A DNA stretch of 64,000 bases from Cellvibrionaceae bacterium (GTDB taxonomy: Bacteria; Pseudomonadota; Gammaproteobacteria; Pseudomonadales; Cellvibrionaceae). A program made the position numbers and the translations under genes. This document shows, one piece after another, positions 27,690 through 35,903 of this stretch. The stretch spans positions 1 to 64,000 of the forward strand of contig JANQJP010000086.1 in assembly GCA_028281575.1 (NCBI GenBank), written 5' to 3'. Within the stretch, counting starts at the first letter, position 1. The number at the start of each line of letters is the position of its first letter. Below the pieces are notes generated by a model. It saw only the letters and a list, made by a program, of their open reading frames with translations. It did not search any database and was not told the DNA's origin.

Positions 27690-27816
27690 CCATATAACTG
27701 AGAAAAGCTAAATCTTTTTACGCACCTGGCGATACTTGCTACGATTCTCCTACTGAGTTCGGCCAGCATTCTGCCAGCCGACTTATAAAAAGTGTCAACA
27801 GGCCCTGGGAAGCGCC

Positions 27817-29421
27817 GTGCACGAATCAATTACACAATTAGATTGGCTGGTTATCGGTAGCTATCTTGTACTGCTCGTCATTTTCGCGCTGTGGCTTGCA
27901 CGCAATCAGCGCAACCGCGAAGACTATTATGTCGCGGGTCGCCAGATGGGCGCATGGCCTATCGCCATTTCAATAATGGCAACCCAGTGTTCTACCAACA
28001 GTATTCTGGGTGCACCCGCTTTTGTCGCATTTGCGGCGGGTGGCGGTCTAGTTTGGCTGCAATACGAACTGGCCCTGCCGCTGGCTATGATCGTTTTGAT
28101 CCTGCTGTTTATGCCCGTATTCCAGCGCCTAAACCTCGTATCAGTATATGCTTATCTCGAGGAGCGCTTTGACGTGCACACGCGGCGTCTTCTCGCCGGT
28201 TTATTTTTATTCGTACGCGCCTTCGCCACAGCAGTAACCGTGTACAGTATCGCCATAGTCATCGATTTAATTACTGGTGTCGGCTTTTTTTGGTCCGTTG
28301 TATTACTCGGGGTGTTTACAGTTATTTACGATGTCATTGGCGGCATTAAAGGTGTCGTTTATAGCGATGTGCTACAAATGGCTATCCTGGTGGCGGTCCT
28401 AATATTGATCGTCACCATGCTCACTGTCGATGCAGGAGGTCCAAGTAGCATGCTCAACGCGCTAGAACCCGAGCGGAAACGCGCGATTGATTTTGCCCAT
28501 CACGGCCTGGGAGATGGGCAAACCTTCGCTTTTTGGCCCATGCTCTTTGGCGGCTTTTTCTTATACCTCGCCTATTACGGCTGCGATCAGAGTCAAGTCC
28601 AACGGGCGCTGTGCGCAAGAAACAACATAGAGACAAATAAAGCGTTACTCATAAACGGCCTGCTGCGTTTTCCATTGGTTGCCTTATATTGTTTTGTAGG
28701 CGTAGGCATCGCGGTCTATGCAAGCACACACTCAGAGTTTTTAGCTGGACTTCCGATATCAAATGACACACCGAATTATAACCTCGCCGTCCCCTATTAT
28801 ATTTTGTCACAGTTGCCCGCCGGCATTGTAGGCTTGGCCCTGGTCGCTCTTTTTGCCGCAGCAATGTCATCTTTAGATTCGGTATTGAATTCATTGAGTG
28901 CGACAACAATGGAAGACTTTATCCGCCCGCAAGCCAAAGGAGCCTGGTTCGACCGAAACGAACTCACCATTTCTCGGGGTATCACGGTGTTTTGGGGAAG
29001 CGTTACCCTGCTTATGGCGTTCTTTGTCGACGATATCGCGCCGACCGTGCTAGAAGCAATCAATAAAATCGGTTCATTGGCAAATGGCTCGATACTCGCG
29101 GTTTTTGCGCTCGGAATTATCACACACAGCGTCAGAGGACTTGCCGCGTGCACCGGACTTCTCCTCGGCATTGTGTGCAATGCCCTGCTTTGGCTATATG
29201 TTCCGTCGGTATCCTGGCTTTGGTGGAATGTTTTTGGTTTTACAATTACGTTTTGCAGCGCTTTGTGCATTCAGCTAACAGCGGTGTTTCCTTCGTTCCA
29301 AAAGCACGAAGCTAACGGGTTGTGGCGCCCACTTAACATTGCGTGGGCCGCTAACATAAAAGCAATCGCCGTTTTAACGCTGGCATTCCTGGTATTGTTT
29401 GTCTGCCTTTGGGCACTCTAA
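27817..29421 (+). CDS. Sodium:solute symporter family transporter
   Basis: The 534-aa polytopic protein has about 13 transmembrane helices. SSS-family features include YYVAGRQMGAWPIAISIMATQCSTNSILGAPAF near the start, YDVIGGIKGVVYSDVLQ, a GCDQSQVQRALCARN segment, and AAAMSSLDSVLNSLSATTMEDF, where conserved serines take part in Na+ binding. It starts with GTG at 27817. The substrate cannot be told from sequence; sugars, amino acids, carboxylates or vitamins are all possible. It stands alone. Confidence 0.92.
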   Translation: MHESITQLDWLVIGSYLVLLVIFALWLARNQRNREDYYVAGRQMGAWPIAISIMATQCSTNSILGAPAFVAFAAGGGLVWLQYELALPLAMIVLILLFMPVFQRLNLVSVYAYLEERFDVHTRRLLAGLFLFVRAFATAVTVYSIAIVIDLITGVGFFWSVVLLGVFTVIYDVIGGIKGVVYSDVLQMAILVAVLILIVTMLTVDAGGPSSMLNALEPERKRAIDFAHHGLGDGQTFAFWPMLFGGFFLYLAYYGCDQSQVQRALCARNNIETNKALLINGLLRFPLVALYCFVGVGIAVYASTHSEFLAGLPISNDTPNYNLAVPYYILSQLPAGIVGLALVALFAAAMSSLDSVLNSLSATTMEDFIRPQAKGAWFDRNELTISRGITVFWGSVTLLMAFFVDDIAPTVLEAINKIGSLANGSILAVFALGIITHSVRGLAACTGLLLGIVCNALLWLYVPSVSWLWWNVFGFTITFCSALCIQLTAVFPSFQKHEANGLWRPLNIAWAANIKAIAVLTLAFLVLFVCLWAL

Positions 29422-29531
29422 AGTACAGCAACCAAGTTTCCCCTCAACCGTTGCACTGATTCTCGTCTCGACTAAACTTAGGACAACTCTGAATAATGCA
29501 GTAATGCCTTAGAATAAAAAAGGAATCAAGC

Positions 29532-29858
29532 ATGCTATTGAGTATTGGTCGTAAGCGCTATCAACCTGAATCCGAACGCGATTCAATTCATAACTACTAC
29601 GAACATATGGTGATTGACCAGGTGCTGCGTTCGAATGAGCGGGCCAGCGTAGACGCCGATTTTCTGGCTGATGTTTCCTGCGTAGCTTTAAACCGCCTGC
29701 CTCCGCGCTATGTGCGCCACGACGTGGATATGAGTTTTTTTCTCACCCCGGATGAAATAGAGGACATGATTAACAAGGTAGTGCACGCGGTAAATGATGC
29801 CGTCAATTATGTTGAGAGCCGCGAGAGAGAAAATGCTGAATCGGATGAAGATGAATAG
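29532..29858 (+). CDS. ComFB family protein
   Basis: The 108-aa protein matches the late-competence ComFB family: HNYYEHMVIDQVLRSN, DFLADVSCVALNRLPPRYVRHDVDMSFFLTPDEIEDM, and a helical C-terminus ending in acidic residues. The central CVALNRLPPRYVRH is the family hallmark. Cyanobacterial ComFB-type proteins bind cyclic di-nucleotides, so a signalling role is possible here; the diguanylate cyclase at 39087 is the only GGDEF protein in the window. Its stop lies 4 bp from the stop of the convergent VWA gene. Confidence 0.88.
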   Translation: MLLSIGRKRYQPESERDSIHNYYEHMVIDQVLRSNERASVDADFLADVSCVALNRLPPRYVRHDVDMSFFLTPDEIEDMINKVVHAVNDAVNYVESRERENAESDEDE

Positions 29859-29862
29859 GTCG

Positions 29863-32211
29863 CTAAGCCGGTGCTTCCTTATCCTCATCTGAATCCCGCT
29901 CATCGTCTTCCAGATCATCAATAAGTGATGAAATAGCATCATCCAGTTCTTCTTCAGCTAAATCTAAGCCTTGCGCCTTTAACATGGCCGTGACCATGTC
30001 ATCGTCTTCCTCAGACTCGTCTTCGACGACTTCTTCTTCAGATTCCTCCATCGCCATTGCATCGAGATCGTCGATCTCATCCAGGCCCACGTCTAGCGCA
30101 ACATCGTCTTCATCTAAACCAGCGAGATCCGCAACATCATCGGGCTCAGTGTCGGCTTCGGGCTCTAGCATCGGAATTTCCTCTTCCATTGCATCGAGAA
30201 TCTCAGGCTCTTCCTCGGGTTCAATCAATTCAGCAGGCTCGGGACTGGGCGCGTCGGGGTCCAAATCTTCCATCGGCGGCTCTTCTTCGTCTTCATCGGT
30301 TTCCTCTTCAGGCTCTATCTCGCTCTCGAGCTCAGACTCCGGCTCTGGCGCATCCGGCGCCGTTTCTTCCCGCTCAGCTTCGTCGAGCTCCGACATTACA
30401 TCTTTTTCACCGCCCCCCATGATTTTTTTGTAGGCAAGGAACCCAACCAGTAACAGAATGAGATTACCGACACCGAGGGCAACATAGATTACCCAGTCAG
30501 GAAAGGGTGAACCACTCTCGGCAACCGGCACCTCTTTGGGCTCTTCGACAACTGCAGGCTCTGCAGTCGCTTCAGGTGTCGGTGTAGGCTCCGGCTCGGG
30601 TTCCGGTTCTTCAGGCAATACCTCCTCAAACTCAGGCTTTGCAGAAACCAATCCACCGTCGATAGAATAGTTAAAACTCAACTCATCGAGCGTATAGACA
30701 AAGTCATCACCATCTAAACTCTCACCTTTTACCTGGATAACCGCCCGGTACTCTCCTTCCAAATCCGGTTGAATAGTCACCAACCACGAATCGAGCTCTG
30801 AAAGCGCCAGTGGCCTGATAATACGTCGCTTATCCGGGTTAACAATCGTGGCAACGACTTGCGTTTTATCGAAGTTGACATTATCCGTGTAAGCATTGAC
30901 TGTCAGCACATAATTCAGACGCCCTTCACCAAACTCCTCACGAACATCCGCACTGAACGCCTGGCGCAGCGTAATCTGGCGTTTGTATTCGCGGGTAAAG
31001 GTTTTACCGTCGACAAAGACACGAACCTGATAAACACCTTCTTTATCCAGAGGAGGCAGTGTTGAAACAAAACGCGAAGAATCTCTCGCCATATCCTCTT
31101 GCCAAAGCTCTACCAGGCTCGTGTAATCCGCACCACCGAGAAGCCTGGCATCCACAGACATCAGCGAGAGGAAATCTGCATCGGTAATGGTCTGGCCATC
31201 CTCCTGCAAATAGGCATCAATATCGAGTACCGCGCCTTTGAGCACATTGTTTGGGAGAGGTCGCACCCGTAAATTTAAATTACTTACAACCGTCACCCGA
31301 CTATCGGGCTCCATATCAGCTTCAACGATCCAAGTGCCTTCCAGGGGCCGTTTCACCGTTATCAAATCGTAGCGATCTGTGCGATGCCAACGGACATCAG
31401 AAGTCTCAGAGCCGGAATCCCACAATTGATTGTCCGGGCTGCTTAAACGCGTTTGCTCCAACGGGTCTCTACGAAAAATCAGCGCGGTGAATTCTTCCAC
31501 ACTCGAATCAATGACAAATCGATTGTTGTCGAGTGAAACTTGCTCAGCGGGAACAGCCGCATCGAACGCTTTGAGAAATATTTTCATCAAGTCTTCGGCG
31601 CTATAGGCAATATCCGCAACGCCGTCAGTCGCTACCGAGATTTTATTCATGAGGTCCCGGTCAGCATTTTTAGACAGTGCAATGGTGTGAATGGTGTAAC
31701 CTGCTTGCTTTAGTTTGGGAATCACCTCATCGACAATACGCCGCCACTCCGCGCGATTAGCTTCCGGCTGTTTGTCGATATCAACCATACCGTCAGTCAG
31801 CAAGATAATATTTTTTCGCTGGTTTTTATCGACGTAGCTAATATCGTAGGCCGCTTTTTCTAACGCAGCACCAATATTTGTAAACAAGCCTACCGAATTG
31901 ATTTTTTTTGCTTCAGCGCGCGCGGTGTCACGCCACGGAGAATTGACCTCGCGGTGGGGAATAAGCATGTTGACCCATTTACCGAAAGTCCACACCCCCG
32001 CCCTACTTTCCTCAGGTAAAAGCTCAACGAGTAATTCGACAGCTGGTTGGCGCAAATTATTTGGGTCATTCCGCTTCATGCTACCGGACACATCAATAAC
32101 CAACCTCACATCGGTCAAATCCGCCGCCTCTTCTTGCGCAAGGCAAACCGGTGACATCGCGAAAAGAGCACTTAATGCAATTAGGCGAAACAAGCTGAAA
32201 TGTGATCGCAT
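29863..32211 (-). CDS. VWA domain membrane protein with an acidic tail (TIGR03503-like)
   Basis: The 782-aa protein has a signal peptide (1-25, ending CLAQ). A von Willebrand factor A domain (about 30-215) follows with the metal site VIDVSGSMK and LTDGMVD, then beta-rich periplasmic domains (about 220-530) and a proline-glutamate spacer (EPEPEPEPTPTPEA). A single transmembrane helix (WVIYVALGVGNLILLLVGFLAYKKIM) lies near 580. About 180 cytoplasmic residues follow that are extremely rich in Asp and Glu. VWA proteins of this topology resemble TIGR03503 proteins of gammaproteobacteria. The role is unknown; protein or metal binding is implied. Confidence 0.85.
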   Translation of the reverse strand: MRSHFSLFRLIALSALFAMSPVCLAQEEAADLTDVRLVIDVSGSMKRNDPNNLRQPAVELLVELLPEESRAGVWTFGKWVNMLIPHREVNSPWRDTARAEAKKINSVGLFTNIGAALEKAAYDISYVDKNQRKNIILLTDGMVDIDKQPEANRAEWRRIVDEVIPKLKQAGYTIHTIALSKNADRDLMNKISVATDGVADIAYSAEDLMKIFLKAFDAAVPAEQVSLDNNRFVIDSSVEEFTALIFRRDPLEQTRLSSPDNQLWDSGSETSDVRWHRTDRYDLITVKRPLEGTWIVEADMEPDSRVTVVSNLNLRVRPLPNNVLKGAVLDIDAYLQEDGQTITDADFLSLMSVDARLLGGADYTSLVELWQEDMARDSSRFVSTLPPLDKEGVYQVRVFVDGKTFTREYKRQITLRQAFSADVREEFGEGRLNYVLTVNAYTDNVNFDKTQVVATIVNPDKRRIIRPLALSELDSWLVTIQPDLEGEYRAVIQVKGESLDGDDFVYTLDELSFNYSIDGGLVSAKPEFEEVLPEEPEPEPEPTPTPEATAEPAVVEEPKEVPVAESGSPFPDWVIYVALGVGNLILLLVGFLAYKKIMGGGEKDVMSELDEAEREETAPDAPEPESELESEIEPEEETDEDEEEPPMEDLDPDAPSPEPAELIEPEEEPEILDAMEEEIPMLEPEADTEPDDVADLAGLDEDDVALDVGLDEIDDLDAMAMEESEEEVVEDESEEDDDMVTAMLKAQGLDLAEEELDDAISSLIDDLEDDERDSDEDKEAPA

Positions 32212-32320
32212 ACTACTGTGGCCAAGTAATCGTTGGTTAATGGCTAAATCAATCCAAATAATTTATTCATGTATACAAAGGCTCGAGAGTTGTCGAAAAC
32301 TAAATCCTGCACCATGGCAA

Positions 32321-32552
32321 GTTAGCGCGTGGGATAAGTCTTTTAAAACCGTCTATGCATGCACCACCAAGGATGGCGGATGTTAGAGCAACGCAGGAGC
32401 AGTTGCCAAGATGAATCGACGGAGCTATAGGGGTGTAGCGGGTTCAAGCGAAGCACTGCTTCGTTCCGCGTAACGCCCAAAATCTATGATTTTAGGCTGG
32501 CCCTGCTCGCAGGTATCCATGCGATTTTAAAAGACTTATCCCACGCGCTAAC
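32321..32552 (+). repeat. Structured intergenic repeat, copy D
   Basis: The arms 32321-32348 and 32525-32552 are perfectly complementary over 28 bp, with a sequence different from the other copies. The core holds one copy of the 40-bp module (32370-32409), the inner hairpin 32448-32464 (GCGAAGC/GCTTCGT, containing one G-U) and the second hairpin 32502-32513 (CCTGC-TC-GCAGG). The inner boundaries ACCGTC and CCATGCG are shared with other copies. It sits upstream of the VWA gene in a 564-bp intergenic region in which I see no gene. Confidence 0.9.
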
Positions 32553-32775
32553 GCGCTCGAAGGCGGTGTCACAACCTTTTTCAACAGCCACACTGGAACC
32601 AATCTCATATTTCTCTACTGCATGAGACAGTTAAACGTTATAACCTGACTCTAGTTATAGCAGTAAACACTGATGTTTGCCGCAAAACATGCCAGGTTAA
32701 CAGGGTACTCTGACAAGGTATGGAGACTGGCGTAAACCGCTGACAGACAGGAACTTTTATCCAAATAGAGAAATG

Positions 32776-33120
32776 CTAAGCAGATTTTTTTCGCGACCGA
32801 AACCAACAGAAGCAAAAGTAAGCCGTTGAAAGTAGTAAAACTAATATCACGCTGACCACAAGTATTAAACCAGCCCGCCAAAATGCTTTGGCGCCATGCA
32901 GAAGAACATCCGCCAGGCTAACCAGCCACGCCGGCGACAAGAAGTCTTTGCCTGGGTCTGTATACCAGGGAACAAGCAGTAAAATCGCTAGAATTAAACG
33001 CAAGATATGGCGTAATTCTGACCAGGGAAGCTTGGAGGTCCAGTACCAGAAAATGCCTAACACCATCCCCGCACCGCAAAGATAGGCCACCCAGGCCCAT
33101 ATATATTCTGCATCAGTCAT
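32776..33120 (-). CDS. Small membrane protein of unknown function
   Basis: The 114-aa hydrophobic protein has about three transmembrane helices (WAWVAYLCGAGMVLGIFWYW, ILRLILAILLLVPW, LILVVSVILVLLLSTAYFCF) and a basic C-terminal tail (WFRSRKKSA). It resembles short conserved membrane proteins often encoded beside ycgN/rnd in related bacteria, but I cannot name a family. It starts 3 bp after the ycgN stop, so it is the last gene of the rnd-ycgL-ycgN operon. Confidence 0.7.
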   Translation of the reverse strand: MTDAEYIWAWVAYLCGAGMVLGIFWYWTSKLPWSELRHILRLILAILLLVPWYTDPGKDFLSPAWLVSLADVLLHGAKAFWRAGLILVVSVILVLLLSTAYFCFCWFRSRKKSA

Positions 33121-33123
33121 CTA

Positions 33124-33561
33124 TTAATCCACCCACCGAATAATACTTGCTTGCAAATCAGCCTCACTCGCCGGCATTTTTCGCGTGCGATATTGTTTTG
33201 CCGAAACGTCCAGGCGATGCACCAGTGATTTATCCCCAGAAATTAAGTAATGCCAGTAAGGCAGCGGCCTGCGCTCCGCGACGCGACGATAGGCACATGT
33301 ATCGGGCAACCATCGGAACCTGAAAACATTTTGCGCATCAAGCGCAACGCAATCGGCGACCAGTGCTTCGCGACGATCATAATTCGTGCAGCGACAACTG
33401 TCTTCATCGAGTTGCTCGCATTTAACTTTCGTGACCGCAATGCATCCGCTATCGACATCTTCAAGCGTATGCAAACAACATAAGCCACAACCATCGCACA
33501 GCGCTTCCCACTCCTGCTCAGTAAGATCCGTAAGCTTCTTGGTCCAAAATTCTGCATCCAT
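33124..33561 (-). CDS. ycgN: YcgN family cysteine cluster protein
   Basis: The 145-aa UPF0260 protein carries a cysteine-rich N-terminal half, with ALCDGCGLCCLHTLED, GCIAVTKVKCEQLDEDSCRCTNYDRR and VADCVAL. This suggests metal or iron-sulfur binding. The C-terminal part has LPDTCAYRRVAERRPLPYWHYLISGD, typical of the family. I start at ATG 33561 (MDAEFWTKKL), which follows the ycgL stop by 4 bp; the longer frame would run into ycgL. No function is established. Confidence 0.92.
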   Translation of the reverse strand: MDAEFWTKKLTDLTEQEWEALCDGCGLCCLHTLEDVDSGCIAVTKVKCEQLDEDSCRCTNYDRREALVADCVALDAQNVFRFRWLPDTCAYRRVAERRPLPYWHYLISGDKSLVHRLDVSAKQYRTRKMPASEADLQASIIRWVD

Positions 33562-33565
33562 AACA

Positions 33566-33814
33566 TTAGGCGCCTTCGATAGTAGGCGGCATCTGCAAAA
33601 AATAACCTTTCTCGCCAAGCGAAGCCAAGACATCGTCTACGTTAACGCGCGCGAGCTTTTTCTCTTTGTTTAGCAACAGGGTCAAGGCGAGTTCGGCTTG
33701 ACCAAACGATTTTATCAGCGCTTCTGGCAGCTCATCCAAACATAAGCCCTTCGGAACGTAGAGGTATAGCCCCTCGCGCTTTTTACTTCGATATACTTCG
33801 GTAAGCACAGTCAT
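33566..33814 (-). CDS. ycgL: YcgL domain-containing protein
   Basis: This small protein (82 aa) contains the YcgL fold: EVYRSKKREGLYLYVPKGLCLDELPEALIKSFGQAELALTLLL, then ARVNVDDVLASLGEKGYFLQMPP. The ATG at 33814 overlaps the rnd stop as ATGA, so translation is coupled to RNase D. The biochemical role is unknown. Co-occurrence with rnd and ycgN is widespread in gammaproteobacteria. Confidence 0.92.
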   Translation of the reverse strand: MTVLTEVYRSKKREGLYLYVPKGLCLDELPEALIKSFGQAELALTLLLNKEKKLARVNVDDVLASLGEKGYFLQMPPTIEGA

Positions 33815-34950
33815 AATACTCTCAACGCATTCACTAATTTTTCCGTAAACACGACTCTGCGCCAACCCTTAAAAAAATCGTTAATGGAATCCCATTCATC
33901 GGCAAGTTTTAAACGTATAAGCGCTTCGCTTTCTTTTTTTCTCAACAGTATTTCTGGCGAGATAGAAAGCTCGTCGGCAAAGTCTCTTACGCTTTCGCGT
34001 AAGCCCTGCAACATTTCGCGCTCTTGTTTGTTCAGAGGTTTGGGTAACGGCGCTGGTAAGTTTTTTTCCTCGAGCGCAAGCGATTCCGAAATCTGATCAA
34101 TAATTGTTTGGCCTTCCCTGCGAATTAAACGCTCGGAAATACCATCGATGTCCCGCAGTTTCGATATATGTGCCGGGCAGCGAAGCGCAAGTTCAACAAG
34201 TGCTTTTTCTTTTAATACCCGGTTGCGGGGAATATCATTTTGCTGAGCATAGTTTTCGCGCCAGCGAGATAACTTCATTAATACCGCAAGCTTGCGCGGT
34301 TGCAATTTCCAGGCAGATTTTATGCGTGCGTAACTGTTATTTAAATTTTGCAAATCTTTATAGTTTTTGTATACACGTCGCCCTTCTTCAAACACCCACT
34401 CCAAGCGTTTCTTTTCGTCCAGCTGATGCAATAGCTCGTGCGCGAGACGAATTAAATACTCGACATCCAACGCAGCATAATATTTTTGCGGCTGACTTAA
34501 AGGCCGCTGTAACCAGTCAGAACGCGTTTCAGTTTTTGGGACATCAACCCCCAAAATTTGTTTTACCGCCGCCGCATAACCGAGCGACGATGGCATACCC
34601 AAAAAAGCTGCGGCAATTTGCGTATCAAATATTTTGGCAGGCACACAGCCCAATTCCATTTGCAGAACTTCAAGATCTTCTGAACAAGCGTGCATGGCAA
34701 CGATTCGCTCGGAACTGTCTAAAATCTCGATCAACGGATACCAGTCATCAATCGCCTGGGGGTCGATCAGATAATTTGCATCGCCATCGTTAACTTGAAG
34801 CAGCCCTGCAATTGGATAATACGTCGTTGAGCGTATGAATTCAGTATCAAGCGCAATTAGAGGCACGTCGGCCCATTTTTGACAGCAGCGCTCAAGGAGT
34901 GTGTCACTATCAATCCAGTGAACGGGCTGGCTGAGAAGCTCGGCTGACAT
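33811..34950 (-). CDS. rnd: Ribonuclease D
   Basis: RNase D (379 aa) is a 3'-to-5' exonuclease for tRNA 3' ends and other stable RNAs. The DEDD-family motifs are in order: LIALDTEFIRSTTYYP (Exo I, Asp and Glu), HACSEDLEVLQ (Exo II), and KYYAALDVEYLIRLAHEL (Exo III with the tyrosine). HRDC domains fill the C-terminal half, with AVLMKLSRWRENYAQQNDIPRNRVLKE visible. The gene lies 3 bp after recR and overlaps ycgL by 4 bp. Confidence 0.95.
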   Translation of the reverse strand: MSAELLSQPVHWIDSDTLLERCCQKWADVPLIALDTEFIRSTTYYPIAGLLQVNDGDANYLIDPQAIDDWYPLIEILDSSERIVAMHACSEDLEVLQMELGCVPAKIFDTQIAAAFLGMPSSLGYAAAVKQILGVDVPKTETRSDWLQRPLSQPQKYYAALDVEYLIRLAHELLHQLDEKKRLEWVFEEGRRVYKNYKDLQNLNNSYARIKSAWKLQPRKLAVLMKLSRWRENYAQQNDIPRNRVLKEKALVELALRCPAHISKLRDIDGISERLIRREGQTIIDQISESLALEEKNLPAPLPKPLNKQEREMLQGLRESVRDFADELSISPEILLRKKESEALIRLKLADEWDSINDFFKGWRRVVFTEKLVNALRVL

Positions 34951-34953
34951 CAG

Positions 34954-35547
34954 CTAAATTTCCCGGCGACTATTTAGCGCATGCGCCAGCGTTGTGCCAT
35001 CGATATATTCCAATTCTCCGCCAACGGGCACACCATGGGCTATGCGCGATACTTTAATCGAATACTGGCGCGCTTTTTCGACGATGTAGTGCGCGGTCGC
35101 CTCGCCTTCCACAGTGGGATTGGTCGCAATAATAACCTCTCTCGGTTTTCGCTCCGAAAAAATAGCCTCGAGCTCCGCCATACCAATTTCCGCCGGGCCT
35201 ATGCCATCAATTGGGGATAACTTGCCGTGAAGGACAAAAAATTTTCCGTTAAAGGTGCCGGAGGATTCAACAGCGATCACATCAGCGGGCGATTCGACAA
35301 CGCACAAAAGCTGATTATCGCGGCGGGGGTTAGCGCAGATCGAACAGATGCTCTGCTCGCTGAGGTTACGGCATTGTTCACACCTGCCAACACGCGTCAG
35401 GGATTCGGCGATAGACGTCGAAAGCCTGCTGGCGCCTTCGCGGTCGCGCTCAAGCAAGTGAAGCGCCATGCGTTGCGCAGACTTTGGCCCTACACCCGGC
35501 AAAATGCGCAGTGCGGCGATCAATTCGTTTATCAGCGGAGAAAACAT
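34954..35547 (-). CDS. recR: Recombination mediator protein RecR
   Basis: RecR (197 aa) works with RecO/RecF to load RecA at single-stranded gaps. Seen are the helix-hairpin-helix [20 protein letters not shown], the four-cysteine zinc finger [22 protein letters not shown], and the Toprim domain ([17 protein letters not shown] through [15 protein letters not shown]). The Walker-like C-terminal segment [24 protein letters not shown] completes the family pattern. It sits in the conserved dnaX-ybaB-recR order. Confidence 0.97.
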   Translation of the reverse strand: MFSPLINELIAALRILPGVGPKSAQRMALHLLERDREGASRLSTSIAESLTRVGRCEQCRNLSEQSICSICANPRRDNQLLCVVESPADVIAVESSGTFNGKFFVLHGKLSPIDGIGPAEIGMAELEAIFSERKPREVIIATNPTVEGEATAHYIVEKARQYSIKVSRIAHGVPVGGELEYIDGTTLAHALNSRREI

Positions 35548-35565
35548 CGGATAACAAGTTCGCAG

Positions 35566-35886
35566 CTAAAAAGGCATTTTAAAGCCGGGTGGCATTTGCA
35601 GACCGCCCGTCATATCGCCAAGCTTTTGCTTATTCATATCCTCAACGCGACGCACGGCATCGTTAACAGCCGCGGCGAGCAAATCTTCTAACAAAGACTT
35701 ATCTTCATTTAACACGTCGGGATCAATCGACACCGCTTTGACGTCATGCCGGCCAGTCATTACGACCTTTACCATGCCCGCCCCCGCTTGCCCTTCAACT
35801 TCCAGGGTTGCCAGCTCTTCCTGCATCTTCTGCATATTTTCCTGCAGTTGCTGGGCCTGTTTCATCATTTCACCGAGACCTTTCAT
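35566..35886 (-). CDS. ybaB: YbaB/EbfC family nucleoid-associated protein
   Basis: The 106-aa DNA-binding protein begins [41 protein letters not shown], the long helix and first strands of the family, and ends with [18 protein letters not shown]. It forms dimers that bind DNA and is nearly always encoded between dnaX and recR. I start at ATG 35886 rather than the in-frame ATG at 35904, which overlaps the dnaX stop. Confidence 0.95.
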   Translation of the reverse strand: MKGLGEMMKQAQQLQENMQKMQEELATLEVEGQAGAGMVKVVMTGRHDVKAVSIDPDVLNEDKSLLEDLLAAAVNDAVRRVEDMNKQKLGDMTGGLQMPPGFKMPF

Positions 35887-35903
35887 CAGTGAATCCTCTC
35901 TCA

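Noticed and set aside
29984-30433. Serine-rich open frame opposite the VWA gene tail
   Set aside because: It is the antisense of the Asp/Glu-rich tail codons (GAT/GAA reversed gives serine-type codons), with no start signals of its own.
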